Shown piece by piece: positions 40,803 to 48,617 of a DNA stretch of 64,000 bases (the first letter of the stretch is position 1; every line of letters starts with the position of its first letter). The position numbers and the translations under genes were made by a program. Under the pieces are notes generated by a model that saw only the letters and a list, made by a program, of their open reading frames with translations, made no database searches and had not been told where the DNA came from. The DNA lies in the NCBI RefSeq assembly GCF_000336755.1, contig NZ_AOLK01000015.1:343509-407508 (forward strand). Direction: 5' to 3'. The DNA comes from Haloferax elongans ATCC BAA-1513 (GTDB lineage: Archaea; Halobacteriota; Halobacteria; Halobacteriales; Haloferacaceae).

Positions 40803-40892
40803 ATGGACGAAACGTACGAACCTCTCGTACGCCCCTGTCTGAATTGCGTCCTTATCGCCGCTTGGGCCATGGTCAAGGCCAATAACACGTAA
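40803..40892 (+). CDS. 29-residue micro-ORF coupled to DUF5794 gene
   Basis: ATG at 40803 opens MDETYEPLVRPCLNCVLIAAWAMVKANNT, with a CxxC pair and a short hydrophobic centre. Its TAA stop overlaps the ATG of the membrane-protein gene as TAATG, the same coupling seen between real genes in this window, and a TATA-like box lies at leaderless spacing. These features make it a plausible translated micro-protein or leader. I recognise no family, and a coding function cannot be proven here. Confidence 0.42.
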   Translation: MDETYEPLVRPCLNCVLIAAWAMVKANNT

Positions 40893-41908
40893 TGAGTGTC
40901 TCACGTCACCCAGTCGCCCTTCGTCTCGAGCAACAGGTAGGTGGTGCGACCCGGCTTCTCGCCACCGTCATGGCGCTCCCCCTCGTCGACGGAATCTTCC
41001 CCGCGCTCATCATCGCAGGCGCGTTGAACTCCGTCACGGGTATCTTACAGACTGGTCTCCTCATCTTCGGTGGGTCGGCAACGGTCGCCGTCATCCTCGC
41101 AGAGATGGAAGGCTCGCGCCGCGAGCAGCTCACGTCTATCCTGCTCCTCGGCGCGTTCCTCATCCCCGTGGCAGTCACCGAGGCTGCCATCGCGGAGACC
41201 ATCGAGACGCTACTCAACTTCGAGGTCTTCCACCGCTTCGCCGGGTTGGTCATCCTGGCCGTCGCCGCGAAGACGGCTTCCTCGAAGGTCGGCGAATATC
41301 TCCCGTCACCAAGTGTCATCATCGGTCTCGGTCTCGTTGCCAGCTTCAACCCCGCAGGCGCTGAACTCGTCGTCAGCCCCGACCCGTCCCGGCTCATCAA
41401 TGCCGGTGCGGCCGCCGGAACCGGCGTCGGCTTCGCCGGGGCTGTCGCCATCTTCGCGCCCCGTCTGCGCGGTAACGTCGACATCGACCTCTTCCGCTTC
41501 GGGAGTTCGGTCGCGCTCGGCATGCTCGCGCTCGACGTCCTCGGCCTGATGCCGACGCAGGCACCCGTCGCGCTCGGCGTCCTCGGCGTCACGGCGCTTT
41601 TCGCCTTCGACCCCGGGTCGGCAGCCGACCCCGAATCCGACGTCGCGGCCGACGCTTCGTCTGCCGGTGCCGAATTCGACGACGCACCCACGGTCGGGTC
41701 CCCGTCATCCCGCTCGGTCGACGACGCGGTCGCTGACGGTGGTGACGACGTTTCGGACGCCGTCGCGGCCGAAAACGGTGCTGGTGAGGCGGTCGTCGCC
41801 GACGCCGACGACGCAACCGACGCAGCCGTCGAAGACACGGACGACGACTCGCCCGAACCGGGCTACGGATATCCCGGTGAGGGGGAGTCACGCGCGCCGT
41901 GGCTGTAA
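40892..41908 (+). CDS. DUF5794 family membrane protein
   Basis: A 338-residue protein with about seven hydrophobic segments in the first 230 residues (for example LLATVMALPLVDGIFPALIIAGAL, HRFAGLVILAVAAKTA) and an acidic Ala/Asp/Ser-rich cytoplasmic tail ending in PGYGYPGEGESRAPWL. It matches what I recall of the haloarchaea-specific DUF5794 family, of unknown function. The start overlaps the stop of the micro-ORF (TAATG). No transport motifs are evident. Confidence 0.82.
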   Translation: MSVSRHPVALRLEQQVGGATRLLATVMALPLVDGIFPALIIAGALNSVTGILQTGLLIFGGSATVAVILAEMEGSRREQLTSILLLGAFLIPVAVTEAAIAETIETLLNFEVFHRFAGLVILAVAAKTASSKVGEYLPSPSVIIGLGLVASFNPAGAELVVSPDPSRLINAGAAAGTGVGFAGAVAIFAPRLRGNVDIDLFRFGSSVALGMLALDVLGLMPTQAPVALGVLGVTALFAFDPGSAADPESDVAADASSAGAEFDDAPTVGSPSSRSVDDAVADGGDDVSDAVAAENGAGEAVVADADDATDAAVEDTDDDSPEPGYGYPGEGESRAPWL

Positions 41909-41971
41909 TTCGAGCGCCTGTTCTTTCGCATCGCGAGCCGTCTTTTTCCACCTGCACCCCGAACGCGCTGT

Positions 41972-42358
41972 ATGCGCCGAACCTTCGACATCCAGACCGA
42001 CCGGCGTCTCCAAGCTATCGACGTTACTCGGCAGGTCTCTAGGGTGCTCCCGTCGGACGCAGACGGCGTCTGTACCGTCTTTTCGCGTCACACGACGACG
42101 GGCGTCTGCGTCAACGAGGCGGAGTCACGGCTCTTGGGAGATATCGAGACGATGCTCGCCGATAGCGTCCCCGACGACGGCTGGGACCACGACGCACTCG
42201 ACGGAAACGCCGACTCACACCTTCGTGCGCTTCTCGTCGGCAACGGCGTCTCGATACCTGTCGTCGACGGTGAGTTAGACCTCGGTCGCTGGCAGTCGGT
42301 ACTCCTCGTCGAGTGCGATGGCCCGCGAACGAGAACCGTGATCGTGGCGATGCCGTAA
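41972..42358 (+). CDS. YjbQ/UPF0047 family protein
   Basis: A 128-residue protein with the family motifs FSRHTTTGVCVNEAE and DGNADSHLRALLVGNGVSIPVVDGEL, containing the conserved His residues, and GRWQSVLLVECDGPR. The YjbQ family has weak thiamine phosphate synthase activity and is also proposed to bind metal or nucleotide. It is a soluble homotrimer in known structures. It lies 63 nt after the DUF5794 gene and 51 nt before the DUF5795 gene, all on the same strand. Confidence 0.92.
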   Translation: MRRTFDIQTDRRLQAIDVTRQVSRVLPSDADGVCTVFSRHTTTGVCVNEAESRLLGDIETMLADSVPDDGWDHDALDGNADSHLRALLVGNGVSIPVVDGELDLGRWQSVLLVECDGPRTRTVIVAMP

Positions 42359-42409
42359 CTCGGGTCCAGTGCCGGAGGGCTTACTTACCTCGGTGCGTTT
42401 CGTCGGGAC

Positions 42410-42637
42410 ATGAGCAACCGCGTCGTACAAGGGCGGATGGTCACTCCAGAGACGCTGGCCGAACTCGTCGAAGGCGAGCGCCCGATGGAGGCCGAAGCGA
42501 TTCAGGACGCCGACTTCGACTGCCCCGAATGCGGAGAGAACGTCATTTCGGTCGGGTACATGCCGAGTATCACTGAATTCGTGACCGCCTACAAGTGCCA
42601 AGAGTGCGACTGGGCAGACGACGACCGCGACGAGTAG
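42410..42637 (+). CDS. DUF5795 family zinc-ribbon protein
   Basis: A 75-residue protein, MSNRVVQGRMVTPETLAELVEGERPM, with two CxxC pairs: CPEC (residues 40-43) and CQEC (64-67), forming a zinc ribbon, with VISVGYMPSITEFVTAYK between them. This agrees with the haloarchaeal DUF5795 family as I recall it. No function is known; zinc-ribbon micro-proteins of this kind often contact nucleic acid or larger enzymes. It ends 51 nt before the tRNA-Trp gene. Confidence 0.85.
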   Translation: MSNRVVQGRMVTPETLAELVEGERPMEAEAIQDADFDCPECGENVISVGYMPSITEFVTAYKCQECDWADDDRDE

Positions 42638-42688
42638 AATCGAAACCCCTTTAAGAAAAATCGCCATACGAAAGAGTGCACACAAATC

Positions 42689-42865
42689 GGGGCTGTGGCC
42701 AAGCCCGGCATGGCGACTGACTCCAGAGGCTTGGCGCCCGGGACGACACTCCAGCTGATATACAGAGCGGCCGACTGATCATCGGTCGTGTTGAAGACCC
42801 TCTGGAGTTCCGAGGCGCACACCGGAGATATCAGTCGATCGGGGGTTCAAATCCCTCCGGCCCCA
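42689..42865 (+). tRNA. tRNA-Trp (CCA anticodon) with intron
   Basis: The acceptor stem GGGGCTG pairs with CGGCCCC before discriminator A at 42865. The D-arm (GCC...GGC), T-arm (CGGGGGTTCAAATCCCTCCGG region) and anticodon arm ACTGA-CTCCAGA-TCAGT complete the cloverleaf once 103 nt are removed. The anticodon is CCA. Exon 1 is 42689-42726 and exon 2 42830-42865, giving 74 nt. CTCC pairs with GGAG as a 4-bp helix flanked by 3-nt bulges AGA and ATA, a canonical bulge-helix-bulge splice motif. CCA is not encoded. In Haloferax the tRNA-Trp gene is known to carry an intron of this size. Confidence 0.97.
42727..42829 (+). ncRNA. tRNA-Trp intron, box C/D guide RNA
   Basis: The 103-nt intron begins AGGCTTGGCG and ends CCGGAGAT. 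It contains CTGGAGT (42802-42808), complementary to the exon ACTCCAG around the anticodon, and GACTGAT (42773-42779), complementary to ATCAGTC of the spliced anticodon stem. CTGA boxes lie at 42755-42758 and 42775-42778. In Haloferax the corresponding intron is known to act as a box C/D guide for 2'-O-methylation of C34 and U39 of the same tRNA. The guide pairings support that role here. Box C is less clear by eye. Confidence 0.85.
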
Positions 42866-43045
42866 TTTTCTCTCAAAAACCACCGTCTTAGCGGGTACTC
42901 TGTCCCTCGCGGACAGCGTGATTTTGTGTCTACTACACTCGGAGGAGTTGCGCCAAGGAGCGCGGCGAACGAAGTGAGCAAAGCGACCGTGGCTCACGAG
43001 AGATTGAGAAACTCAAGTCAACAAACAACGAAACGTCCCGCATGG

Positions 43046-43068
43046 ATGCCTGACCTCCGACCAGGCAT
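43046..43068. terminator. Hairpin downstream of phosphate permease gene
   Basis: ATGCCTG and CAGGCAT form a perfect 7-bp stem with a 9-base loop. It lies 34 nt beyond the stop of the minus-strand PiT permease gene. A second hairpin, CTGTCC-CTCGC-GGACAG at 42900-42916, lies between it and the tRNA. Neither has a long T-run, so function as terminators is uncertain. Confidence 0.3.
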
Positions 43069-43101
43069 ATGGGCCCCATCGTTCCATCGTATGAGCGGAG
43101 C

Positions 43102-44346
43102 TTACAGCACAAACGCAAACACCGGGTAGGAGGCGACAACCGCCAGCGAGGGCGTTAATACCCACATCGTGACAATACGCTTAGCAGCCGCTGGGTCGAA
43201 GAGACTCCGCTCGTCGAGATCCGCCGGTCCCTCTGAGCCGACATCCGGTACGTCCGGAATCCTTTCAGGTGCTTCGGGCGGTTCTTCGTGTCGTGCGATA
43301 TCTCCGATCGTCGGGCTAGCAGGAGCCTCCTCGACACGTGAAGTAACTAATGCACCCGTCCCGATGTCCAAATCCGGACGCTCGGGTGTCGGCGTCGCTA
43401 ACTCTGCAAGTGTCGCTGCCCGACTTGCCCGGCCCCACCCGAGCCCGATAATTGCAGATGTCGTACTTACTGCGAGACTTGCGGGAATTCCGAGGTACGA
43501 GAGAATCGTGATAATCGTTCCCCCGATTACGGAGACGATCAGTGAGGCGAGAATCGGGAGCTCCGTGATATCGTCGCCAACCGTCTCCAGGGTTCGTCGG
43601 GCGATAGTGAAACTGCCCAAACCGAAGGCCACCACCGCGAGTAGAACCCCCTGGTCGACGGTGAGTGCTCCCCCTTCGCCGACGAGGGGAGCCACAGCGT
43701 TCGCGGCGTTCGACGCCCCCGCCGAGAATGCCATGTAGCAGGCGATGACGACCACCGAAATCGATCCGACGATGTCCTGGAGCGACGCGTTCGGGTTTAT
43801 GTACGGACGTGGAACCCTCCCCGAGCGGTCGAGCTGGATAAAGTGGAGGTCGAACCTGGTAAACGCGACGTAGCGGTCGAGATACGGGTAGATGTAGCGT
43901 CCGATCACAATCCCAATAGCGAAGCTCAGAAGCGGGGCGACGATCCACGCCGAGACGATAACGAACATCAGCGCCTGATTGAGCGTATCCGACGCGAGAC
44001 CCAGCCCGACGATGGCCCCAACAGCCGTCATCGAGGTTGAGGCTGGAACGCCGTAGAGATTCGAAACGAGTAGCGACAGCCCGGTGAAAAACAAGACTGT
44101 GACGCTCGCAACAGGAGTGAACTGGGTTGCTGGTACGATACTGCTGCTCATCGTGGCGATGACGTTTCGACCGACGGTCCACGCACCGAGGAAGCCAAAC
44201 CCGACAAACAGGGTCGCGGCAGTCGCCTTCCGAACGAGGCGTGAGCCAACGGCCGGACCGAACGCCACGCCCGTCGACGAGCCTCCAATGTTGAACCCGA
44301 CGAATACGGCGACAGCGACACCAGCGACGGTTAGCAGTGACACCAT
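43102..44346 (-). CDS. PiT-family inorganic phosphate permease
   Basis: A 414-residue membrane protein. The two signature repeats of the PiT/SLC20 family are visible: GFNIGGSSTGVAFGPAVGSRL near the N terminus and MAFSAGASNAANAVAPLVG in the second half, each with a GxxxxxxG Asn-containing loop. In most PiT proteins the first repeat reads GANDVANA; here it is diverged (GFNIGGSS), while the second is closer to consensus. Ten or so TM helices and a long acidic/Pro-rich cytoplasmic loop between about residues 320 and 385 complete it. It should import phosphate with Na+ or H+. It is monocistronic. Confidence 0.88.
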   Translation of the reverse strand: MVSLLTVAGVAVAVFVGFNIGGSSTGVAFGPAVGSRLVRKATAATLFVGFGFLGAWTVGRNVIATMSSSIVPATQFTPVASVTVLFFTGLSLLVSNLYGVPASTSMTAVGAIVGLGLASDTLNQALMFVIVSAWIVAPLLSFAIGIVIGRYIYPYLDRYVAFTRFDLHFIQLDRSGRVPRPYINPNASLQDIVGSISVVVIACYMAFSAGASNAANAVAPLVGEGGALTVDQGVLLAVVAFGLGSFTIARRTLETVGDDITELPILASLIVSVIGGTIITILSYLGIPASLAVSTTSAIIGLGWGRASRAATLAELATPTPERPDLDIGTGALVTSRVEEAPASPTIGDIARHEEPPEAPERIPDVPDVGSEGPADLDERSLFDPAAAKRIVTMWVLTPSLAVVASYPVFAFVL

Positions 44347-44926
44347 CTTGTCGTAGCTACCTCAACGTCACATGTCTTGCAGATATAATTTCTGAGTAGA
44401 TTCTGGTCTACGTGTATCGTAAATATCTACGTGCCTGTGTATCAGATCTCGTTGTCTATCGTTGAGCTCAGCGCTTCGAATGCGGTGGATACACCCTCTG
44501 TCTGTGTCGCGCGGTTCGTGTTCGATTCTGAGGTATTCGCCATCGGCCTCTTACAAAACGTCTGTGCTGTCAGTGGTGCTCACTCGTCTCCGTCAGGGCC
44601 ACTATCGAGAGTCGGGGGCCTGATATCGAAGGAAAGATCGAAGTGGAGAATTGACACGTCCCGTGCCCACCTGTCTCACGGAAAACATAATATACTCGGC
44701 TACGAGTTACTATTTGCTGCCGTCAGAGGCACGCCCCCTGCGACGACATTGCCGACAACCCTCTTGCAGGTCTTCAATTCACGAAAGCGCAGGTATCGAC
44801 GGACGTCGTCACCGACTCGCCGCCACGAGAGCGCACCGGGCTTCACGCGCTCACCGGGACGTGGAGGCGTCATCGACGTCCGAACCGTGCGTACATTGAT
44901 ACGATTATCGTCCTTACCGACCGGCG
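44347..44926. other. 580-bp stretch without a confident gene
   Basis: Between the permease and the next MFS gene, base composition is less GC-biased than in coding DNA. It contains a 33-codon minus-strand frame (44442-44543) with Ser/Thr/Asn-rich content and haloarchaeal codons, and AT-rich segments near 44380-44430 and 44690-44710 that could hold promoters for both flanking genes. Longer open frames on both strands read as Arg/Ser-rich sequence without coding character. No RNA gene or repeat was recognised. Confidence 0.5.
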
Positions 44927-46216
44927 ATGGGTTCCTCTCTCGACAGTCGAATCCTCGCTCTCGCGATGGCACGAATGGTCGATGCGCTCGCCAACTCGTT
45001 TCTGGTCGTCGTGCTGCCGCTGTATATCGGGAGCCAACTCGTCGAACTCCCGTCGTTCGTCGGGACGACTGTCGCACTCGGCGTCGCCGAGTTCACGGTG
45101 ACAGCTGAACTCCTCATCGGCGTCGTCCTCTCGCTTTTCGGCTTCCTCAACAGTTTCAGCCAACCGGTCACGGGGTCGATATCGGACAAGACCGGCCGTC
45201 GGAAAGTGTTTCTCCTGACTGGGCTGGCGCTCGTCGCAATCGGGAGCGCCGGGTACATCGTCTTCACTGATTACCTCTCGATACTGCTGATGCGCGGGCT
45301 TCAAGGCATCGGCGCGGCGTTCACCATTCCGGTCACTGTCGCGCTGGTGAACGAACTCTCGGCCGCGGACGAACGCGGCGGGAACTTCGGCCTATTCAAC
45401 ACGTTCCGACTGCTCGGGTTCGGCGTCGGCCCGCTGGTGGCTGGAGGCGTCGTCGCCGCCGGACCCTACACGCTGTTCGCGATACCGATATCCGGCTTCG
45501 AAGCCGCGTTTCTCGTCGCGGTCATCGGGGCGGTCCTCAGCTTTGCACTCATCGTCGTCCTCATCGACGACCCGGAGCGGACCGAAAGCGAGGCGGCCGA
45601 CGACATCTCGCTCACGATTCGGAATCCCGACGGTTCGGGACTCGACCCGGTGTTCGCACTCGGTCTCGCGACTATCGTGATGGCCCTGAGCCTCGCTATC
45701 TTCGCCCCGTTGGCCAACCTCGTCAACGCCCGCCTCGACCAAGGAACGTTTCTCTTCGCCGTCCAGTTCGGAGCGACAGTGCTGGCGAACGTCATATTCC
45801 AGTACCCAATCGGTCGGCTCAGCGACCGCTACGGTCGACGGCCGTTCCTGCTCGGTGGCTTCGTCCTCCTCTTGCCGACCACGCTCGCACAGGGGTTCGT
45901 ACAGGAACCACTGTTGATGATTCTCGCGCGGTTCTTGCAGGGAATCGCCGTCGCGGCTGTGTTCGCTCCCTCGCTCGCGCTCGCGGGGGACCTCGCCAAA
46001 GAGGGCCAGTCGGGGTCGACGCTCTCGATTTTGACGATGGGATTCGGACTCGGAGTTGCCTTCGGGACGCTGTTTTCCGGCATCCTCGTTGGGTTTGGGT
46101 TTGCGGTGCCGTTCGTCGTCGCGACACTCCTCGGTAGCGTGGGTCTCGTTGTCGTGTACACCCAAGTCGGAGAGACAATTGGTGAGTCGACGGCGACGCC
46201 GATGGCGGGTGACTAA
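44927..46216 (+). CDS. Major facilitator superfamily transporter
   Basis: A 429-residue 12-helix carrier with both MFS signature loops: GSISDKTGRRKVF between TM2 and TM3, and GRLSDRYGRRPFL in the second half. These are near-perfect G-x-L-a-D-r-x-G-r-k/r matches. TM4-5 includes GLQGIGAAFTIPVTVAL and FNTFRLLGFGVGPLVAG, the antiporter motif C-type sequence of drug exporters, so an efflux role is likely. A cytoplasmic loop of about 30 acidic residues separates the halves. It is transcribed alone, 128 nt ahead of the next gene. Confidence 0.9.
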   Translation: MGSSLDSRILALAMARMVDALANSFLVVVLPLYIGSQLVELPSFVGTTVALGVAEFTVTAELLIGVVLSLFGFLNSFSQPVTGSISDKTGRRKVFLLTGLALVAIGSAGYIVFTDYLSILLMRGLQGIGAAFTIPVTVALVNELSAADERGGNFGLFNTFRLLGFGVGPLVAGGVVAAGPYTLFAIPISGFEAAFLVAVIGAVLSFALIVVLIDDPERTESEAADDISLTIRNPDGSGLDPVFALGLATIVMALSLAIFAPLANLVNARLDQGTFLFAVQFGATVLANVIFQYPIGRLSDRYGRRPFLLGGFVLLLPTTLAQGFVQEPLLMILARFLQGIAVAAVFAPSLALAGDLAKEGQSGSTLSILTMGFGLGVAFGTLFSGILVGFGFAVPFVVATLLGSVGLVVVYTQVGETIGESTATPMAGD

Positions 46217-46344
46217 CTGGGGATAGCCGACTGTCGGTGCGACTTACACTCGACGCGACGCTGGTTTGCGAAGCTGCTTTCCTACATAGAATGCGAGATA
46301 AACTCACGCATACTTTTGCTGTAAGGAGACCAACACGCTAGCTA

Positions 46345-47103
46345 ATGAGCACGCAAACAGTCCGTGGAACAATCGGAGGAATGGCACAGCGGGCGAATCC
46401 GTCGTTCGCAGGGGGCGTCGTCACCATCTCAGTTGTTGCTCTCACGTACGTCCTTACCGTCGGGTCGGTGCAGATACACACCTACGTCCACGTAATGGCG
46501 GGCGTCCTCTGGACGGGGACGGACCTGTTTATCGGGGCAATCCTCGGCCCGGTGCTCGGCGGTCTCGACGCGGACGACAGCGCGGCAGTCTTCGAGCGAT
46601 TGACGCCGAAGACGTCGTTTTTCTTGCCGTCGATGGCGTTTCTCACCATCGCGACCGGACTGACTCTCGCGCTCCGTGTCGGACTGTTCCCGAACCCGGA
46701 CCCGTGGCTCGCGCTCTTCACCGCGATCAACCTCGTTCCGATACTCTTGCTGTTAGGATGGCGGTTGAACGCGTGGTCTGATTGGCGGTGGCGGATTCCC
46801 TTCGCCGTCGTGACCATCGGGTCGCTCGTCTGGGTCGGCTTGACCATCGGAAACCTGCAAATGACGACGCCCGCTGTCGTCGTGGCGCTGGCTATCGTGA
46901 CGATTCTCTCCGTTCAGGGGTTCGGCTTCTTGATGCCCGGCGAAGTCAGAATCTATCTGGAGATGACCTCGCCGACTCCCGATTCCGAAGTAATCGCCGC
47001 GGTCGGACAGCAAAACGCGATGCTCGGCGGCGTGCAGGGGCTGTTCCAACTCATCCTCATCGTCGATATGGTCTACCTGCGATACGGTGGGCTTCCGCTT
47101 TGA
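46345..47103 (+). CDS. Seven-span membrane protein, CopD/DUF2269-like
   Basis: A 252-residue protein with about seven hydrophobic segments. An early helix carries two histidines and a Trp-Thr-Gly signature (VQIHTYVHVMAGVLWTGTDLFIGAILGP), which resembles the heme- or copper-associated helix of the CopD and DUF2269/UPF0093-like families. A late helix has GQQNAMLGGVQGLFQLILI. The role could be in metal handling or as a small oxidoreductase; nothing more is certain. It lies downstream of an MFS gene and upstream of a Tat lipoprotein gene, each separated by more than 120 nt. Confidence 0.68.
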   Translation: MSTQTVRGTIGGMAQRANPSFAGGVVTISVVALTYVLTVGSVQIHTYVHVMAGVLWTGTDLFIGAILGPVLGGLDADDSAAVFERLTPKTSFFLPSMAFLTIATGLTLALRVGLFPNPDPWLALFTAINLVPILLLLGWRLNAWSDWRWRIPFAVVTIGSLVWVGLTIGNLQMTTPAVVVALAIVTILSVQGFGFLMPGEVRIYLEMTSPTPDSEVIAAVGQQNAMLGGVQGLFQLILIVDMVYLRYGGLPL

Positions 47104-47258
47104 GTCGCCTGCCGTGATTCGGCGGCCGAACATGGCCCCGCAAGCAGAGACAGCAATTCGTCCCGAACTCGTTTCAACGAAACTGACTGTCTCAGTTGCT
47201 TACTAATTTAACCTAGTTGACAATTTTATAGTGTCCCAGGTAGTACTGTACTGATAGA

Positions 47259-48593
47259 ATGCCCCTCCACTCACGTCGTTCGTTCCTCGCCGGAGCAGCG
47301 GCACTCGGGACGTTGGCTCTCGCGGGGTGTGGTGGACGCGCCACCGAGGAGACGGTCACGACGGAGACAGCAGCCACGCCCACGCGAACGCGAACGGACC
47401 CGGTGACAGAGACGCCCGAGCCAAACGTTGTCGACCCCGAAGATGCGGAGAACGTCTACTACGTCGACCCGAGGGCTGGGTCGGACAGCAACAGTGGTGA
47501 CTCACTCGACTCGGCGTTCGAAACCCTTCGGCCCGTGATGTACGACGCCGAATTCGAACTCGGTGCGGGTGACGTCGTCTACCTCCGCGGCGGTGTCCAC
47601 AAACTCCGAGGAGACGGCAGTATCAACCTCTCGTACCTCACGGGAACCGAAGAGAAACCCATTACCATTCAGGCACTCCCCGGCGAGCGGCCCGTCATCG
47701 ACGTCAACATGAAGGGGTCGAACGGGATTTCGATGTTCGGAAGCGAGCACATCCATCTCCGGGGGTTCGAACTCAAGAACGTCAAGCGAAACGGCATCGC
47801 GTGCAGCGAGTCGAACGATGGGCCCGCGAAGTCGTGTGTGTTCGAAGATTTAGAGATTCACCATTATGGGCAGGGAGACGAGCGAAACGGTAACGGAATC
47901 AGTTTCTACGGGCGCTCGTTCGACCACTTCGTTCGGCGAGTCACGGCCCACCACGGCGGGTCGAAAAACAGCTCCGACGGCTTCTACATCGGCGGCGAAG
48001 GTGACCGCTTGAGCGGGGACCACCGCTTCGAAGAGTGTGTCGCGTATCTGAACGCCGACGACGGCTTCGATTTCTACCGCTCGGACCCGACACGTGGCAG
48101 TCTCGTCGTTAACTGCGTCGCCTACAAGAACGGAACCGACGGCAACGGCACCACGGGAGACGGAAACGGCTTCAAGATGGGTGGCGGGTGGGAGACCGGC
48201 GGCAACCGCTGTTATCGCTGCGTCGCCTACGACAACACCGCCTACGGATTCGATAACAACGGTGCGAGCGTCGCCAACACCTACGACCACTGCACCTCGT
48301 TCCGAAACGGAACCTTCGGGTTCAGCTTCACCGGCAACACCGAACCGGATAACATCGCGCGCAACTCGCTGGCGTGGCTCAACGGCGAAGGAGCGGTGTT
48401 TCAGGCATTCAACGTCCGAAGTGAGCGGAATTCGTGGGACCTCGACATCGACGACCCCGAGTTCGCGAAGACGGTGACCGGCGACGACTTCCTCCGCCTG
48501 ACGAAAGGCTCGCCGTGTATCGATGCCGGTGTCGATATCGGCGAACCATATCTCGGTGCAGCGCCCGACCTCGGTGCGTTCGAGTACACATAG
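47259..48593 (+). CDS. Tat lipoprotein with right-handed beta-helix (PL9-like)
   Basis: A 444-residue exported protein. The N terminus HSRRSFLAGAAALGTLALAGCGG is a Tat signal with a lipobox, then a Thr/Glu/Pro-rich linker to about residue 60. The mature part starts YYVDPRAGSDSNSGDSLDSAF, the DUF1565-like entry of family 9 polysaccharide lyases, followed by a parallel beta-helix with Asn-rich turns (YKNGTDGNGTTGDGNGFKMGGG). It may be a polysaccharide lyase or binding protein acting on pectin-like or cell-surface glycans; catalytic Lys placement was not verified. Preceded by an AT-rich stretch (47205-47240) with a leaderless-like promoter. Confidence 0.8.
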   Translation: MPLHSRRSFLAGAAALGTLALAGCGGRATEETVTTETAATPTRTRTDPVTETPEPNVVDPEDAENVYYVDPRAGSDSNSGDSLDSAFETLRPVMYDAEFELGAGDVVYLRGGVHKLRGDGSINLSYLTGTEEKPITIQALPGERPVIDVNMKGSNGISMFGSEHIHLRGFELKNVKRNGIACSESNDGPAKSCVFEDLEIHHYGQGDERNGNGISFYGRSFDHFVRRVTAHHGGSKNSSDGFYIGGEGDRLSGDHRFEECVAYLNADDGFDFYRSDPTRGSLVVNCVAYKNGTDGNGTTGDGNGFKMGGGWETGGNRCYRCVAYDNTAYGFDNNGASVANTYDHCTSFRNGTFGFSFTGNTEPDNIARNSLAWLNGEGAVFQAFNVRSERNSWDLDIDDPEFAKTVTGDDFLRLTKGSPCIDAGVDIGEPYLGAAPDLGAFEYT

Positions 48594-48617
48594 CTACGGG
48601 TCGAAAAAGGCCGCTGG

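Noticed and set aside
40688-40885. A 65-residue plus-strand frame before the DUF5794 gene
   Set aside because: Although it starts right after an inverted repeat, its second half is Arg-rich shadow of the better supported 29-residue frame and has no coupling or coding bias.
42779-42997. Minus-strand frame overlapping the tRNA-Trp gene (RRDLNPRST)
   Set aside because: The GRDLNPRS string is the familiar false protein produced by reading the T-arm region of a tRNA in antisense.
42866-43101. The tRNA 3' end as an integration site
   Set aside because: No second copy of the tRNA 3' end, integrase or direct repeat is visible downstream, and the next gene is an ordinary phosphate permease.
44431-45108. 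A 225-codon plus-strand frame before and into the MFS gene
   Set aside because: It overlaps 180 bp of a strong MFS gene in another frame and its translation is Arg/Ser-rich without domains.
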